A stretch of DNA of 64,000 bases from Cocos nucifera (lineage: Eukaryota > Streptophyta > Magnoliopsida > Arecales > Arecaceae). Under the pieces are notes generated by a model that ran no database searches, was not told where the DNA came from, and was given only the letters and a program-made list of their open reading frames with translations. Of the stretch, positions 34,505 through 48,100 are shown in pieces (position 1 is the stretch's first letter; the number at the start of each line of letters is the position of its first letter). A program made the translations under genes and the position numbers. Where the stretch lies: positions 2,825,089 to 2,889,088 of the forward strand of contig QRFJ01000007.1 in the NCBI GenBank assembly GCA_006176705.1, read 5' to 3'.

Positions 34505-35532
34505 TATTGGTGCAGAATTTAGTTGACGCCAGATCGAGTTAGAGTCGAGGAAGACGAGGTCGCCGTCGATGACCTGTAAAATAAAGTTTCGTCCGGAGTT
34601 GGTGGTGGTAGCTTCAGTAGGATCCTCCGACGGTCAAGTTAACTCTTTTGGCCAACAGAAATGGAGTGCTCAAAGAGGAGTTCGACATAGTTTTGAGAAG
34701 AAAAAGAGAGCTTAGAGAAAACGTATCTAGAGGGTCTCTTTTTATAAACGAAGCTTGTTGTAACTATCCTGATAAATGACCATTGTAACCATCCTGATAA
34801 ATGCTAATCGTAATCGTCCTGATAAATGACAATCGTAATCGTCTTGATAAATAACAATCATAACTGTCCTGTAATGGGATCGCCTGTAGGAATCCGTCTA
34901 AAAGAAAAGTCCGGAAGGAGTTTGGCTCCTATAGGAATCCGACTGCTGAAGGAGTCCGAAAGGAGTTCGGCTCCTAAAGAAATCCGACTGAAGGAGGAAT
35001 CCGGAAGAAGTTCGGCTTTCATAGAAGCCTGACTACTGGAGGAGTTCGAAAGGAGTTTAGCTCCCGTAGAAGCCCGACTAAAGGAGAAATTCGGAAGGAG
35101 TTCGGCTCCCGTAGAAGCCCGACTGAAGGAGGAGTCCGGAAGGAGTTCCGCTCCCGTAGAAGCTCGACTGAAGAAGAAATTTGGAAGGAGTTCGGCTCCC
35201 GTAGAAGTCCGACTGAAGGAGAAATCCGGAAGGTGTTCGACCACTGGGAAAGTTCAACTGGGGCTCGGCCGCTAAGGAGTTCGATTAGGTTCGGCAGCTA
35301 GAGGAGTTCGGCTATTGAATGAGTTTGACCACTGGAGAAAATCGGATGGGGTTCGGCTGCTGAGGAGTTCGATTAGGTTCGACAGCTGAAGGAGTTCGAC
35401 CACTGAATGAGTTCGGTTGCTGGAGGAAATCGGATGGGGTTCGACCGCTGGGGAGAGAATTTTCGAATGAAAGAGCTGCATTAGGCTAAGCACTAGGCTG
35501 AATTTCGACGGAAATAGGGTTTATCTCCAACA
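34505..35532 (-). repeat. 5' LTR of element B
   Basis: 1028 bp on minus, with a 45-bp array of about eight units (34885-35235), a 25-bp array (about 34762-34872) and a TATA box (34739-34746). It is shorter than the 3' LTR, mainly because it has fewer 45-bp units. Confidence 0.9.
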
Positions 35533-36152
35533 CATATTTACTAAAAAAATGATATAAATATGAATAAATTAATATTTAATCTATCATTTTCAACTTTGAT
35601 ATGGAGCTAAAGTAATATAATAAATTTTTTTATTTAAAATAAAAATATTTTATTATAGATAAAGATGGAATATCTCTTTCTCGATGATGGCAAGTTTTGA
35701 TTATATGCTGTTAGATTTTTGATTGGATTTATGTCTAGCATAAAATTTATTTTTATGTTTAACTAATGGTTGTCCAAAAGTGTAAAGTTTATACAACCTT
35801 GTATTTTTTTTTTTTTTCTAACGTGTCCCTTCTTCGGATCTTTTGATTGGTTTGTTGTTTCACAATATGGTCACCAGCTAATCATATTAGCACACCCACT
35901 TAACCGAAATTTTTTTTCCTGAAAGCTTTTATTCCCAACCAACCGGATAAATAGACGGTCAAGATTTTATTCGTAGTAAGAATGGAGTTTGGAATAAAAT
36001 CTTGAGTCCGATGGGATCGTCAAGTAATTTGACGAATGAAAGAAAGATCCTGTTCGGAGGGATCGTTCCTAAACCCCTTCCCGTAAGTCCAAGTCTCCGC
36101 CCTCTTTCTGCCTCTCTCTCTCTTTTATCTCGTGTGTTTCCGACCGCCGGCA
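35533..36152 (+). promoter_or_regulatory. STT3A upstream region and 5' UTR
   Basis: About 620 bases between element B and the STT3A start. The last part (about 36096-36131) is a CT-rich leader (CTCTTTCTGCCTCTCTCTCT), common in plant housekeeping genes. I see no convincing TATA box. Element B ends only about 0.6 kb upstream of the start codon. Confidence 0.5.
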
Positions 36153-39100
36153 ATGGCGGCGACCGCGGAGACCAAAGGGCCAAGCGCTCTCAGGAACGCC
36201 TTCGGGGGCGTCCTTGGCGTCTTCATCCTCCTCCTCATCGGGGTTCTTGCCTTCTCGATCCGCATCTTTTCCGTAAGTTCTTCGTGCTCTCGATCTCTCG
36301 AGGATGCCCTCGAAACCCTAGATCTAATCATCAGTGTTTCGCTGCGAACTGGAACGTGATTGGATCCTGGTATCTGGATCGGTGCCGATTCGTTGAGGCA
36401 TTTTTTTCTTTGGATTGATTGGCGTTTCAGGTTATCAAGTATGAGAGCGTGATCCACGAGTTCGATCCGTACTTCAATTACCGGGTCACTCAGGTTTGAT
36501 CCGTTTGATGATCTTTTCTCATTTCCCCTTTGTAATATTTTTGTTTCATTAACGAAGTGAGCTCCGGACAAGTTCCAGTATTAGGCTGTGTACTAAACCA
36601 TTTCCTTTTGTTTTCTTGGTTTGGATGGTATGTTTACCTGTCAGTCATGATATTCTTGCAAGAAAATTGACTTTGATTTTTCCGCTAACCCTGTGGATGT
36701 ATGAACTCTTTTTTTACTTGTCACTAGTTCTTTTCATATAGAGCAGGGTTGATCTTTAATGTCAAAGGAGAGAAATTGTTTCTCGGTATTTGATTAGAGA
36801 AGCAATTAGTTCGAAATAGCATCTCAATATATGCAAATCATTTTAACAAGACCTTTTTGTAACTTATAACAAACTAACATGATTCAAAGAAAATTAGTTC
36901 CGTATTTAGAGCATAGTGATGTGCTAAAAAGATAGTGTTAAATTGTCAGGTGTCTTTTTTTTTGTTTTCTTCTTCTTTTTCTGTTTCCTTTTTTTTTTGT
37001 TTTTGGGGGGTGGGTGGGTGGGATATATGGTGGGAATTTCAACTTCTGGGTTTGAACTAGGAACCTTCCCCAGAACATGTGTTGAGAGAGATGGTGCCAA
37101 ATGGTAGACCTGAGTCCCTTTGGCAATTCCATGTTATCTTTTTTCTCTCTCGTTTCCTTTGAGCTAACCATAGTAATTTTTGGCGTTAGCAATGCTATAA
37201 ATGAGATGAACAGACAGAATAAAACTGCAAAGTGACAAAGTTGATTGGTAGTTTATAATACTGACTTAGGGATGCTCCTCTGGTTCAAATTTTGTTTGGT
37301 TGTTTGAAAACCTTTCTTCTGCGTTCCACTTATGCTTACTGTATTCTTGCTGATTGAATCACTTGTTTCAGTATCTTACAAAGAATGGAATTTATGACTT
37401 CTGGAATTGGTTTGATGATCGAACCTGGTATTGGATCCACAAACTTATTTATTTATGCTACATCAACAATATCAGATTTAATCTAAATTTGGAGTAATGC
37501 TCTTCTTACATGTCTCTAGGTATCCTCTTGGTCGTGTGATCGGTGGAACTGTTTATCCAGGGTTGACATTAACAGCAGGTTCTATGTGGTGGTATGTGCT
37601 TGATATGGGTATTTAAAGTTTGTATGTCTCAAAATCTTAAAGAACTACACAGAATGCTTGCTTGTTGATTTCAGGCTACTGAATTCCCTGAACATTCCTC
37701 TATCAGTGGAGACTGTCTGTGTATTCACTGCTCCAATTTTCTCAGCTAATGCAGCTTGGGCTACATATCTTCTTACAAAGGTAGTGTTTGTTGGTAAATT
37801 TAGAAACATCTGGCATTCTGGTACTATTATGTTTATGTACATTCTCCATAACCATTCCTTTACAATGGTTCTGTCTGCAGGAAGTTAAGGGCACTGGGGC
37901 TGGATTGATTGCAGCAGCTCTATTAGCAATGGTAACTCACATACTCTATTCTGCAGTTAAGGGGAGAGGGAAAAAAATCTGGTGGATATGGGAATCTAAG
38001 ATTGGTACTCTAGTTATAAAATTGAAAAAATGTAGCTACAATTTTATATGGATAATACATTGACTTAATGGGGTTCTAAGTTTCTCTAAGTTATGGATGT
38101 TGAAAGTCAGTTGAAGCGTGGTCAGAACAAGAGTAGGAGTTTGAGTTTGTCTTTGTGTTGCATTTGTGTTCAGAAGGCTTAGAATTTGTTCTATCAATAA
38201 GTTTGTAACTTGGGCTATATGTGTAGAATAGAGCTAACCCTTGGAGTCTGGCAACTAGGTTTTTTTATAACCAATTTAATTATATTTTGATTTTGAAATC
38301 TAGCTGGTCACAAGCAAGTTGTTCAAATCAGATTCAAGTTATTCAAACTCAAGCTTTATTGAGGCAATTGAGATCTGAATTTTTGTCCCTAGTAAGTGGT
38401 TTATGTCTCAAACGTAGCTTTGAAAATGACTAGTAATTAGCACTAACTCTAGTATTTGATTGTAAGCAAGGATTCAGGTATCGTATTCATCATTATGGCC
38501 CATCGCTGCTTGTGCATATTAACCTGCATCGACCCACATTGATGCCGATCCACAAGGTTCTAGAACATCTTATAATCAGCTGTCAACATCATATCAACTT
38601 CTAAGTTTGTTTTAAACTCCTGGCTAATGCAACTTTTTGCAGGAGACTGAAAAGGCAATCTAGGTGGTCAAAAACCTACCTAGTTGGTTACTCTTTTTCT
38701 TTTTTTTTTAAATTTTTATTTTTAATCTCATGCAACTTGAAAGCCAGCCTCCAATTTTTTTCCTTGGATATTGTAAAGAATTTACATAAAGCTAGTCAAA
38801 GTCATTGCTTGATGTAGGGAATTGCATTCATCTCTAAAAAAAGTATGAGCCAACAAGCCAAATTGACTTGCAATCCCTATATAAATGATTAATGCAATAA
38901 GTGAAATTATTATTGAAGAGAAATCATCACAAATATTTATAGGATGGATAGATGTTCATTGGCATGTTGTATTGGCTGATGAATCTGATGGGTAAATACC
39001 AAGAAAGGAAACTTAAATATCATAAAGAACATAAATGCCTCAGCTTAGATGTTTCCTGCTTTTGTAATTGTGTAAACCCAAAATGTGAGGTGGCCTGAAG

Positions 39101-42100
39101 CTGTATGTTATCATTTTCAGTCATTATTAAGAGGCTAGTATTTTGTATGTTTGACTGAATTGAACAGCATTTTGATTATGCTTGCCCATTATAACAATCT
39201 CTTTTATCAGTTAAGATTTCATGTGTCATGGAAAAAATCTGGACTTTGCAGGATTTTATGTTTTTGCAGTGTTTATTTGGTTGCCTATGAGTTTTACCAG
39301 AACAAATTTCTATAAAATGCGGTTCTTTGTAAAAACCGGTTCTATGAAAAAAAGGGGGAGACCTGTTTTTCTTAAAACTTGTTTTCCAAGTTCTATGACG
39401 TTAATTTGGACAAAATGGGTTGTGGAAAACAACCAAACATCCATATTTACAAAACTAATCAATTTGTAGTGTTGCTTGGCCAATTAGGTTTCAGAATCAT
39501 CCACGCATATGCATATTGTTATTCTTAGATGCTATATATGATTGCTGCTTTGATCATTAAATGTCTCATTGCGGCTTTCACTTGAAAATCTGCTATAATT
39601 TTAAGCACTTGTCTGATGTTTCTCTACTTGCAGGTGCCTTCTTATATTTCAAGATCTGTGGCTGGCAGCTATGACAATGAAGCTGTAGCAATTTTTGCTC
39701 TAGTATTTACATTTTATCTTTATGTAAAGGTAAAAGTTGAGCTGAATATCAACAAAGAAAAGATCTGTTTTATTCAGTATATTAACCAACCTGCTGCTTT
39801 CTTTAAATTATGTACAGACACTGAATACAGGATCACTCTTCTATGCTACCTTAAATGCTCTGTCATACTTCTACATGGTAAGCATAGTATGCTGAAGCTA
39901 CAGGTTTCTTTCTTGTAAGTAAATCCATTGGTAAAAAATTATTTTTTCCAGGTGTGCTCTTGGGGAGGCTATACATTCATCATTAACCTTATTCCTATGC
40001 ATGTTCTGCTGTGTATTTTAACCGGTCGCTACTCTTCACGATTATACATTGCTTATGCCCCTCTTGTAAGTGTTTACATGTTACAGTGAGAGGATATGAA
40101 TTTTGCAAGTTCGCTATTATAAGGATGGTTAGACTGTTAAATTTCCTACTGAAGTCTTGTTCAATGCAGGTTGTCTTGGGAACACTTCTAGCTTCCTTGG
40201 TGCCTGTGGTTGGTTTTAATGCGGTGATGACGTCAGAGCATTTCGCATCATTTTTGGTCTGTATGTCTATGTCAATTGAGCTCATTAATGATGCACGTAT
40301 TTGTCATGGTAGCACTCATTTCACAGTTTGAGATACTTCCCATTTTCTAATATTTTTGTCTGACATATTAATTACATGAGAAACTTGTCAAGCAGTCAAT
40401 TCTCATATTTGTGATTTAAGTCTAATGCCCCAAGTAAGTGCAGGACGTGCCAACTCTGCACTTCTAGGGACTCTGTCATGCTGATATTCTTTCATTGAAA
40501 ACTGATGGAGTCCTGCACATGATGCACATGGAGAAACATGGTTGGCTGAGATTTTCTGAATGTAAAGAACCTTCCATCAAGGATCCATCAAAACTCTAAT
40601 GAGAAAAGAAACTGCATAAGCAACAAAAGCAAGAAGAGAATGTTATTATCTTCGGTCATGTTTAACCAAAATAATTCATGAAGAAGACACTGCTATCAGA
40701 ATTATCCCCACTTTTAGAATCCAGAAGAGGATGAAAGAGGTTAGGAGGATGTGCCTTCTGCCTCCCCAACTGAATAGCTCCCCCAATTTTTATGCAAACT
40801 CCTCACCTCCTTAAATTGCAAGCTGTGTATAACTTAAAAACGAAAAATAGCAAATGTCCTGGCCTGGTAGCACCGTTCGCCTTTATTATAGTGTTTACAT
40901 ATCATATTTATTATTTTGCTGAGTTTATCTGTACCGAATGTGAACTGCAAATTGTTACCGAATGTGAACTGCAAGGGAGAATTATTGTTACCGAATGTGA
41001 ACTGCAAGGGAGAATTATTGTTATGTAATGTTATTTTATTGATTTGGCCCATTAATTTGCAAATTGTGTGCGTGATACTCTCCTTTTGCTGACTTTCAAC
41101 TAAATTTGCAGGTTTTCATAATCATTCATGTGGTTGCTTTTATTTATTATATCAAAGGGATTCTATCTCCACAGATGTTTAAAGTGGCTATGACACTTGT
41201 TGTAACAATTGGCTTGTAAGCTCTGGCCCTCCATAACATTTTACATGTTTTGTGCTTGAAACCATGATTAAAATATTAGGTTTTCTCAAGCTTGTTTATT
41301 TTGGATTCTAGCAAGTGAAGCATGTAAAAAATAGTTGCATGAATTACACAACATTTTCTGTTAATATGCTAATAGTATTTTCTTTCAGGGCTGTTTCTTG
41401 TGCGGTTATAGCTATATTTATAGCATTGGTGGCTTCCAGCCCCACAAAAGGATGGAGCGGGCGTAGTTTGAGTCTTCTTGATCCGTAAGCACCTGTTCTT
41501 AAAGTTATCACTATTATAGTACCTTTTCCATTGGTGTACACATTAAAGCTTTTAGGACTGTATAATGTAGCCAACTCCAAGATGTTATGTGATTATTGTC
41601 ATGGTTATTGACATATTCTGAAATCAAATGGTTGCAGTTATGGAAAATGTAACTTTAAAACACAATGATCATTACAATATTGAGGAAGCATTTAGCTGGC
41701 ATTATGCGCAATTGGAATGTTGTTTTAGGAGGTATGCCCTTTGAAATGAGGTTAGTTAATGCCTTGAGACGCTAGTTGCAGGACCAAGAAAAATTAAGTT
41801 TATGACTTATTGATCCAAAGCACATGCCTTTATCTTTAGGAATTAGGTTGTGAAGAGGCTCAAGCCTCTATACGTTGGTCCACACAAAAAGTAATTTATT
41901 AAAGAGTACATAATTCCAGTGCTTGTAACTGCAAGCTTTATGAATCCTTGTTTCTCAAGAGAAACCAGTCAACTTTCTTCTGTAAATGCATTCGTATAAT
42001 CTGAAGCAAATTTAGAAAAAGAACTACCATACCATCATAATGAGTGGATTTACTCAAGTTATACAAAGAAATCACTTCCTTCTTATCCCGAAGCTTAATT

Positions 42101-45100
42101 CCAGAACTACATTTTGTTCCTGGGTGACATGAACAAATAGATTGACTTAAAAGATCGTGAAGATCATGCATGCTATTGGAAAAGATACTAATAAGAAAGA
42201 TGGGCATATATTGGGGTTGTATGTGCCAGGGAATCTAAGCACTTTGAAGGTGAATTTCTCTAAGGATTACAAAAGTGCAGAGGCAGAGAATGAAGATGCA
42301 GAGTCATTTTCTAAAAGCAACATAAAACTTGAACTTAAAATATCTTTTGCTTCACTGTGTAATCATTGATCTTAGAATGATAAAATGCATGGAGAAGTCC
42401 TCTTTTTATTTGGGTTGGATTTATTACAATTTAGCATCTTGATCTTCCTTCTTTGTTGATGTGGCAGAACTTATGCAAGCAAGTACATACCCATCATCGC
42501 TAGTGTTAGTGAACATCAGCCGCCAACATGGCCTTCATATTTTATGGACATCAATGTTTTGGCATTCTTGGTTCCAGCTGGTATCATAGTAAGTACTGGG
42601 CTTATCACCAAATTTTGAATGTTGATCTTCGATTCTGTACATGTTGATGTTTGCTTAAATCATATGTAATTTTGTGTTAAGATCATGACTAAGAGATCTG
42701 TTTTCCTTTGGGGCAACGGTGATCATGGGCGTCTCTTCTTACAAGGCGTCCAAGGAACTCTAGACTGAATTAAAGTTGATAGCCATATTCTTTGTTTGTT
42801 TTATTTGATATAATAATATATCCTTGACATTCTTTGATTATCTTAGGCATTTTCAGACGAATAAGCTCAAGGTTCTGCCTGCATATATTGATTTTGTTGG
42901 CAACTTGAATATTAACCATTGAAGCTTTCTTTTTAAATCAATGCAGAGTCCATCCATAGGCCATAATAGCAACAAGGGTAACTGTGGTTGTCATGTTGGA
43001 TTCTAAGATTGAAGACTCCTGGTTAATATGCAACTCCTGCAGGAAGAAGTGAGCAGCAGGACCTTGTCTTGAAGCACTTAATATTTTTGGCAACATGTAT
43101 ATTAACTTAACTTGTGGCCTGGCTAGAAGACTTGGTTAAGTCATAGATGCCAACTTGAGCTGTCTCATAAGTTTATGACTGGGTACCATGGATTCTGTTG
43201 TACAACTTCTTCTCATTCCTCTACCTTCTTCCTTTAGCAATAACAGCCATCACAAGTGGCAACTACAGCCCTTCTAGATGCAGTCTCTAAAATAAAAACA
43301 TTGGGTGGGAGTGGAGGAGGAAGAGGAGATTGGGACAACTACAGCACTTATTTTTCTTATTTTATTAAATTTCCTCTGATTTTTGTTTTGCTAAATATAT
43401 CCTTGTTGGCTTGTGGATAACACCTTACCTTTGCAACCCAATGGACTGCTTAGAGCGCTTGCCTTTAAGAACATTTGACTGCAATATTCCTGTTGATTTT
43501 GCTTATTTTAAAATGAAAAGACTTACACATTCCATGATATCAAATCATCTCCCAGTGTATGTTTAAATTTCAGTTGGGGACATTGATGGTTGAATATTGA
43601 TATATTTCTGTTGTATTATGAGGCCTATCACATATAAGAAAATCTGCAAGAATTTGATACGGTTACAATAACTGACAACTTTCCTAAATGTTCTGCAGGC
43701 ATGCTTTTTACCTTTATCTGATGCTAGCTCATTTGCGGTCCTGTACTTAGTAACATCAGTATATTTTTCTGGAGTAATGGTGAGGAAGTGGCAGAAAAAT
43801 TCAACTTAGTCACCTTTTTACAAGCTACAATTTGTTTGTTATCCTTATCATCATAAGTGCGTATCAATTCCCAGGTGCGTCTTATGCTTGTTTTGGCTCC
43901 AGCAGCATGCATCATGTCTGGAATTGCTCTTTCCGAAGCCTATGATGTTTTTACACGGTCAATCAAACTTCAGCTGCCTAACATACTCGACAATTCACCT
44001 GATGTATGTGCTTCATGCATTTCCTTGTGTTTGTTCTCTCAGTTTCAGTTTTGTGATGTTATGCTTGTTATTTTATGGATTACCTTTGAGCATCCTAGTA
44101 ATATTTGCCGTTATGATATAACTTTCAAGGCAGGGGATATTAATTCTGTGAGTTCAATAGCTCAAAATGATGCATCAAAGATTGATAGCCATGCAACAAC
44201 TAATAAATCTGAAACAGTATCAAAAGAAAGACCATCAAGGAAGAACCGGAAGAAGGAAAAGGAAAAAGAAATTGTGGAAAAAGTTCCTAGTAATTCTGAA
44301 AATAAAAAAAGGCTGCTGGTATTGCCCCTGGAAGCATCTGCAGTTTCCATTCTCCTCCTGATTGTACTTGGTGGTTTTTATGTGGTATGCCATTTATACT
44401 TATTCCAAATTTTGCCAAATATTAACTTCTTGAACTTATGTCATTCCTTTCATTTTAGTTAGTAGTGAAAACAGCTAAATATGCAAAGTGTATGGTCATA
44501 TGTTGAAGCTTGATTTAGCATTGGTATCCATGTACAACCCAGATCATCCTCAATTTTGGTAGCTTCCTGAATGGGTCTCTCACTTGGAAAATAAATAATA
44601 TCTTATCAAGCCTCCCTATGTGCAAAATTATCAACTCCTTATGTGCCGCATAACATGTTCAAAGGTCATGCAATGAAAAAAAAAAATCAGACACCCCTAG
44701 CGCCATGAAAACATGTAAAAGCTTCAATGTATTGCATTTTGTACAATCATCTTGCAGTTCAGAATTACTTACATTTGCTGAAAGTATCCTTGTTCCCCAA
44801 AATAGTGTACAACACTCATCCTCATTAAATAACATATTCCACAAAATTCCAGAGTAAGTCTTGTCTTTGATTACCATTAGTGACTAGTAGTCATGAATTA
44901 CATCCTCTATGACAACTCTAGTGGTAGGCGTGGATTCCCTGACACTTGCTTCTAACAATCTCAGATTCTTTGGTGCATGCTATCTTGATTGTGAATTGCA
45001 AATATGACCACTAAATTGCCTATAAAGGTCAAGTTATCAAAGTATTTCTATTCTATTGGCCTGTCCCATAGGTATTGATTTCAATCAAGGATTGCCAACT

Positions 45101-48100
45101 CGAAATTGGATCCTATGCCAGCCGGCTGACGGTACGAGTCGATATGCTAACGTACTAGATCATATCAGGCTCGAATTGATATGGAAACGAGAGATGAACT
45201 GGAGAGAAAAAGAGAGAGAGGGAGAGGTGGGAGGAAGGAAGAGAGAGGGAAGGAATGGGAGGTCGGCAACGACGCCTGCGGTGGCCATTGGAGGGCCGCT
45301 GAGGCCTCCCGGGCTTCGCGGTCCTCTGTGAGGAAAATTGAGGAGAGAGAGAGAAGGGGAGGGAGAGGAAGGTAGTAGGGAGGCCATTGGAGGGTTGCCA
45401 GGTGAAACAGAGGCTTCGCGGTAGAGAGGCTACTGGGCGAAGCTCCTGTTTTGAACCTGCGGTGCCTGTGGGGGGTTTTTGGGCCATCCAGCAGCCACAG
45501 CTGCTATCCGACGGCCCTCTAGCGGCCTCCCTGCCACCTTCCTCTCTCTCTCTCTCTCTCTAGTTTTCCTCATGGACGACTGTGGAGATCCAGAGTCTTA
45601 GCGGCCTTGGTGGGCCACTGCCAACCTTCCCCTCTCCTTCCCTCCCCTCCTCTCTCTTTCTTCCTCTCTTTCCTTCTCCCTCGCTTGGTTTTCACCGGCA
45701 TTCCGAATTGGACACCCGATTGGTCATCGGTATAGTTCGGCATGCCTCAAACCATTCTGTTCGGGCTAGTTTGGCAAACCTTGATTTCAGTACTAGCATG
45801 AACTGTACCCTATTTCACTTTATGCACCATTGTGATGTTTACTGGTGAACTTTCCAGTATGTAGTTGTCATTTATCTCTTCCAAGAAATCAATGTATAGT
45901 TTGGCATGCCTTAAACCATTCAGTTCGGGCTAGTTCGGCAAACCTTGATTTCAGTACTAGCATGAACTGTACCCTGTTTCACTTTATGCACCATTGTGAT
46001 GTTTACCGGTGAACTTTCCAGTATGTAGTTGTCATTTATCTCTTCCAAGAAATCAAAGAAATAGGTCAATCTAAAGTGATAATAGATAATCATTGATTTT
46101 TGAAGCTTTGAAGTTAAACTGATAAAAGAGATTTTTTATCTGGACTGCAGTGACACTTACCATGAAAGGGAGATAAGGTGAATGCTCTTGAGCTATGCAC
46201 TCGAGACCCAAAGGAAATGGCCTCTTAACTTAATCCTTGACCCAATCAAAGGTCTCCCATTCTTCCACTTGGACTAGAGCTGTTATGCATTTAAGACTGG
46301 AAAGAAATAGCATCTTAATAATTGTAGAATACAGGTATATTGAGCCATATACACCAACCAGGTGATGTGGTGTTTTGAAGATAACAATATATTGCTGATT
46401 TTTGAGGAGATTTACAAGCTGTGGAATGAATCCTTGCTGTCATTTCACTTGGTGAACTCTGATATGGTATAAGCTGAAAAGTTATAGAGCTTGGCATTAC
46501 TTTTGTTAATTCATCCAAACACAACATCAGATACCTACTTGATATTTGGCCTTCTCAACTCAAAAAAAGAAATCAAAAAATAGGTTTTTCATTCAAAACA
46601 CATGTTGTCAATTATAACTGCTTGAATCTTGGTTAATGAATGCACATTAGATCCAGGTTGTAGGTTGTACTACTTATGGCTCGGTTCATTTCATTTTTTA
46701 CTGTCCTTATTTCATTTTAGATGATACATTCTTTGTCCTTTAATATTCTGGGTCCCCATGTTACCTCAATTATGACAGCATTACCATAACTAGTGTTCGT
46801 TGAACTATCCTAAACGGGCTAGTTCAGGGAGTGCCAAATTGTACTGGCCATTGACCAACATGGTTCCTAAATCAAAAATGGTACATTGGTGAGGACGAAG
46901 AAGAAAAGAGAGGAAAAGAGAGAGGGGAAGGAAGGAGAGGAAAGGCTGGAAGAGGGCATTGGAGGTCAATCGAGGTCATCGGAGGGCCATTGAGGCCTTC
47001 GGAGCTCTGTCCTCTTCCGTAGAGAGGAAAATAGAGAGAGACAAAGAAAGAGAGAGAGAGGGAGGGAGGGAGAGAGGAATGGGAGGGAAGTGGGCGGGGA
47101 GGCTGGTGGGGGCCGTGGAGGGCCTTAGAGGTCAGGATCTTCCTTCCTGCCCTACATTGGGTAGAAAGAGGGGTAACCGCCCTTGTTTCAATTACAATCC
47201 ATTTTTTTTTTGTGATCCATGGTGAAGCTAGCATTGTGATTAAAAAAACAAATAGTATCGCAATCGAAATAGGGGTGGTCGCCCTGGTGCTCGACCCTAT
47301 TTCGACACGATGGACTGCTTGACCTTTTGGGGCCCTTCGCGGCCCTTTGACAGTTACTTCCGGCCTTCTTGTCCACTCCCCCTCCTTCCATTCCTCTCTC
47401 TCCCTCCCTGTCTCTCTCTAGTTCTCCCTCTCCCTTGCTTATTTTTGCTGTGTTGGTTTGGGCCTAGTACGGGGGCTACCGAACCATACTACCAGCCAAC
47501 TAGCACGGGATCTTGTTCCGGCACAACGAACCTTGGTCCTTAACCAAAGAGTGATCACATTAATTTGCTGGAGGCTCTATGAATTGGGGAAAATGTCAAG
47601 GGAAGATACATTAAAGCAAATTCTTTTCATACTCATGTAGAAGTGGTAGTCATGTGAATTTGATGTCTATGAGTGTCAAAAAGCTATGGCATGGATCTGC
47701 TATTTTGTGTTAATTGTATATGGAGGCTTCCTTTAATTGTTCATTTTTACTTTCTGCCAAAAAAGATCTTAAAAGCTTATCTATGACTAAAAGCAAACTC
47801 TTCATAAAAAGCTTGCATTCGGTAATGCCCCAGGCCCTAGCCCCTTTGCTCGGCTACCTCATAAAAGCTTGGTATCTAACTGAACTCAAAAGCCAATGAA
47901 GATGTAATGAACACTTCTGGGACATTTCTGCATGCTTTTACGGATTTTGTGAGCTTGTTTCATGCAATTCGTTGATAAAGTTATTTTATCTTATGGTTCG
48001 ACTTGTAGACCATTCAAATTTCATGGATCTTCTTATTGTAGGTTCATTGTGTATGGGCAGCAGCAGAAGCTTACTCTGCCCCTTCAATTGTTCTAACATC

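Larger units (their letters stand above)
30883..35532 (-). mobile_element. Ty3/gypsy LTR element B, non-autonomous deletion derivative
   Basis: On the minus strand, two LTRs (34505-35532 and 30883-32039) flank a 2465-base interior. The flanks CATAC (30878-30882) and CATAT (35533-35537) form a 5-bp target duplication with one mismatch. LTR start (TGTTGGAGATAA), LTR end, TATA box, 45-bp unit, gag and 115-bp array are shared with element A, so the two are one family. Protease, RT, both RNase H domains and nearly all integrase are missing. Only gag and a short post-integrase tail remain. It could have moved only with enzymes from a relative of A. Confidence 0.9.

Noticed and set aside
36002..36571. 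Frames of 138 and 148 aa around STT3A exon 1
   Set aside because: They overlap the true exon in other frames or antisense and run into intron sequence; no homology recognised.
42157..42369. 70-aa frame in STT3A intron 12
   Set aside because: No recognised similarity, wholly intronic and without splice context.
43857..44462. 201-aa continuous frame as a separate gene
   Set aside because: It is STT3A exons 15 and 16 plus the intron between them, which happens to be open; consensus splice sites and family alignment show the intron.
45155..47543. Proline/serine- or arginine/glutamate-rich frames in STT3A intron 16
   Set aside because: They arise from GA/CT low-complexity arms of foldback transposons, in both strands, within an intron.
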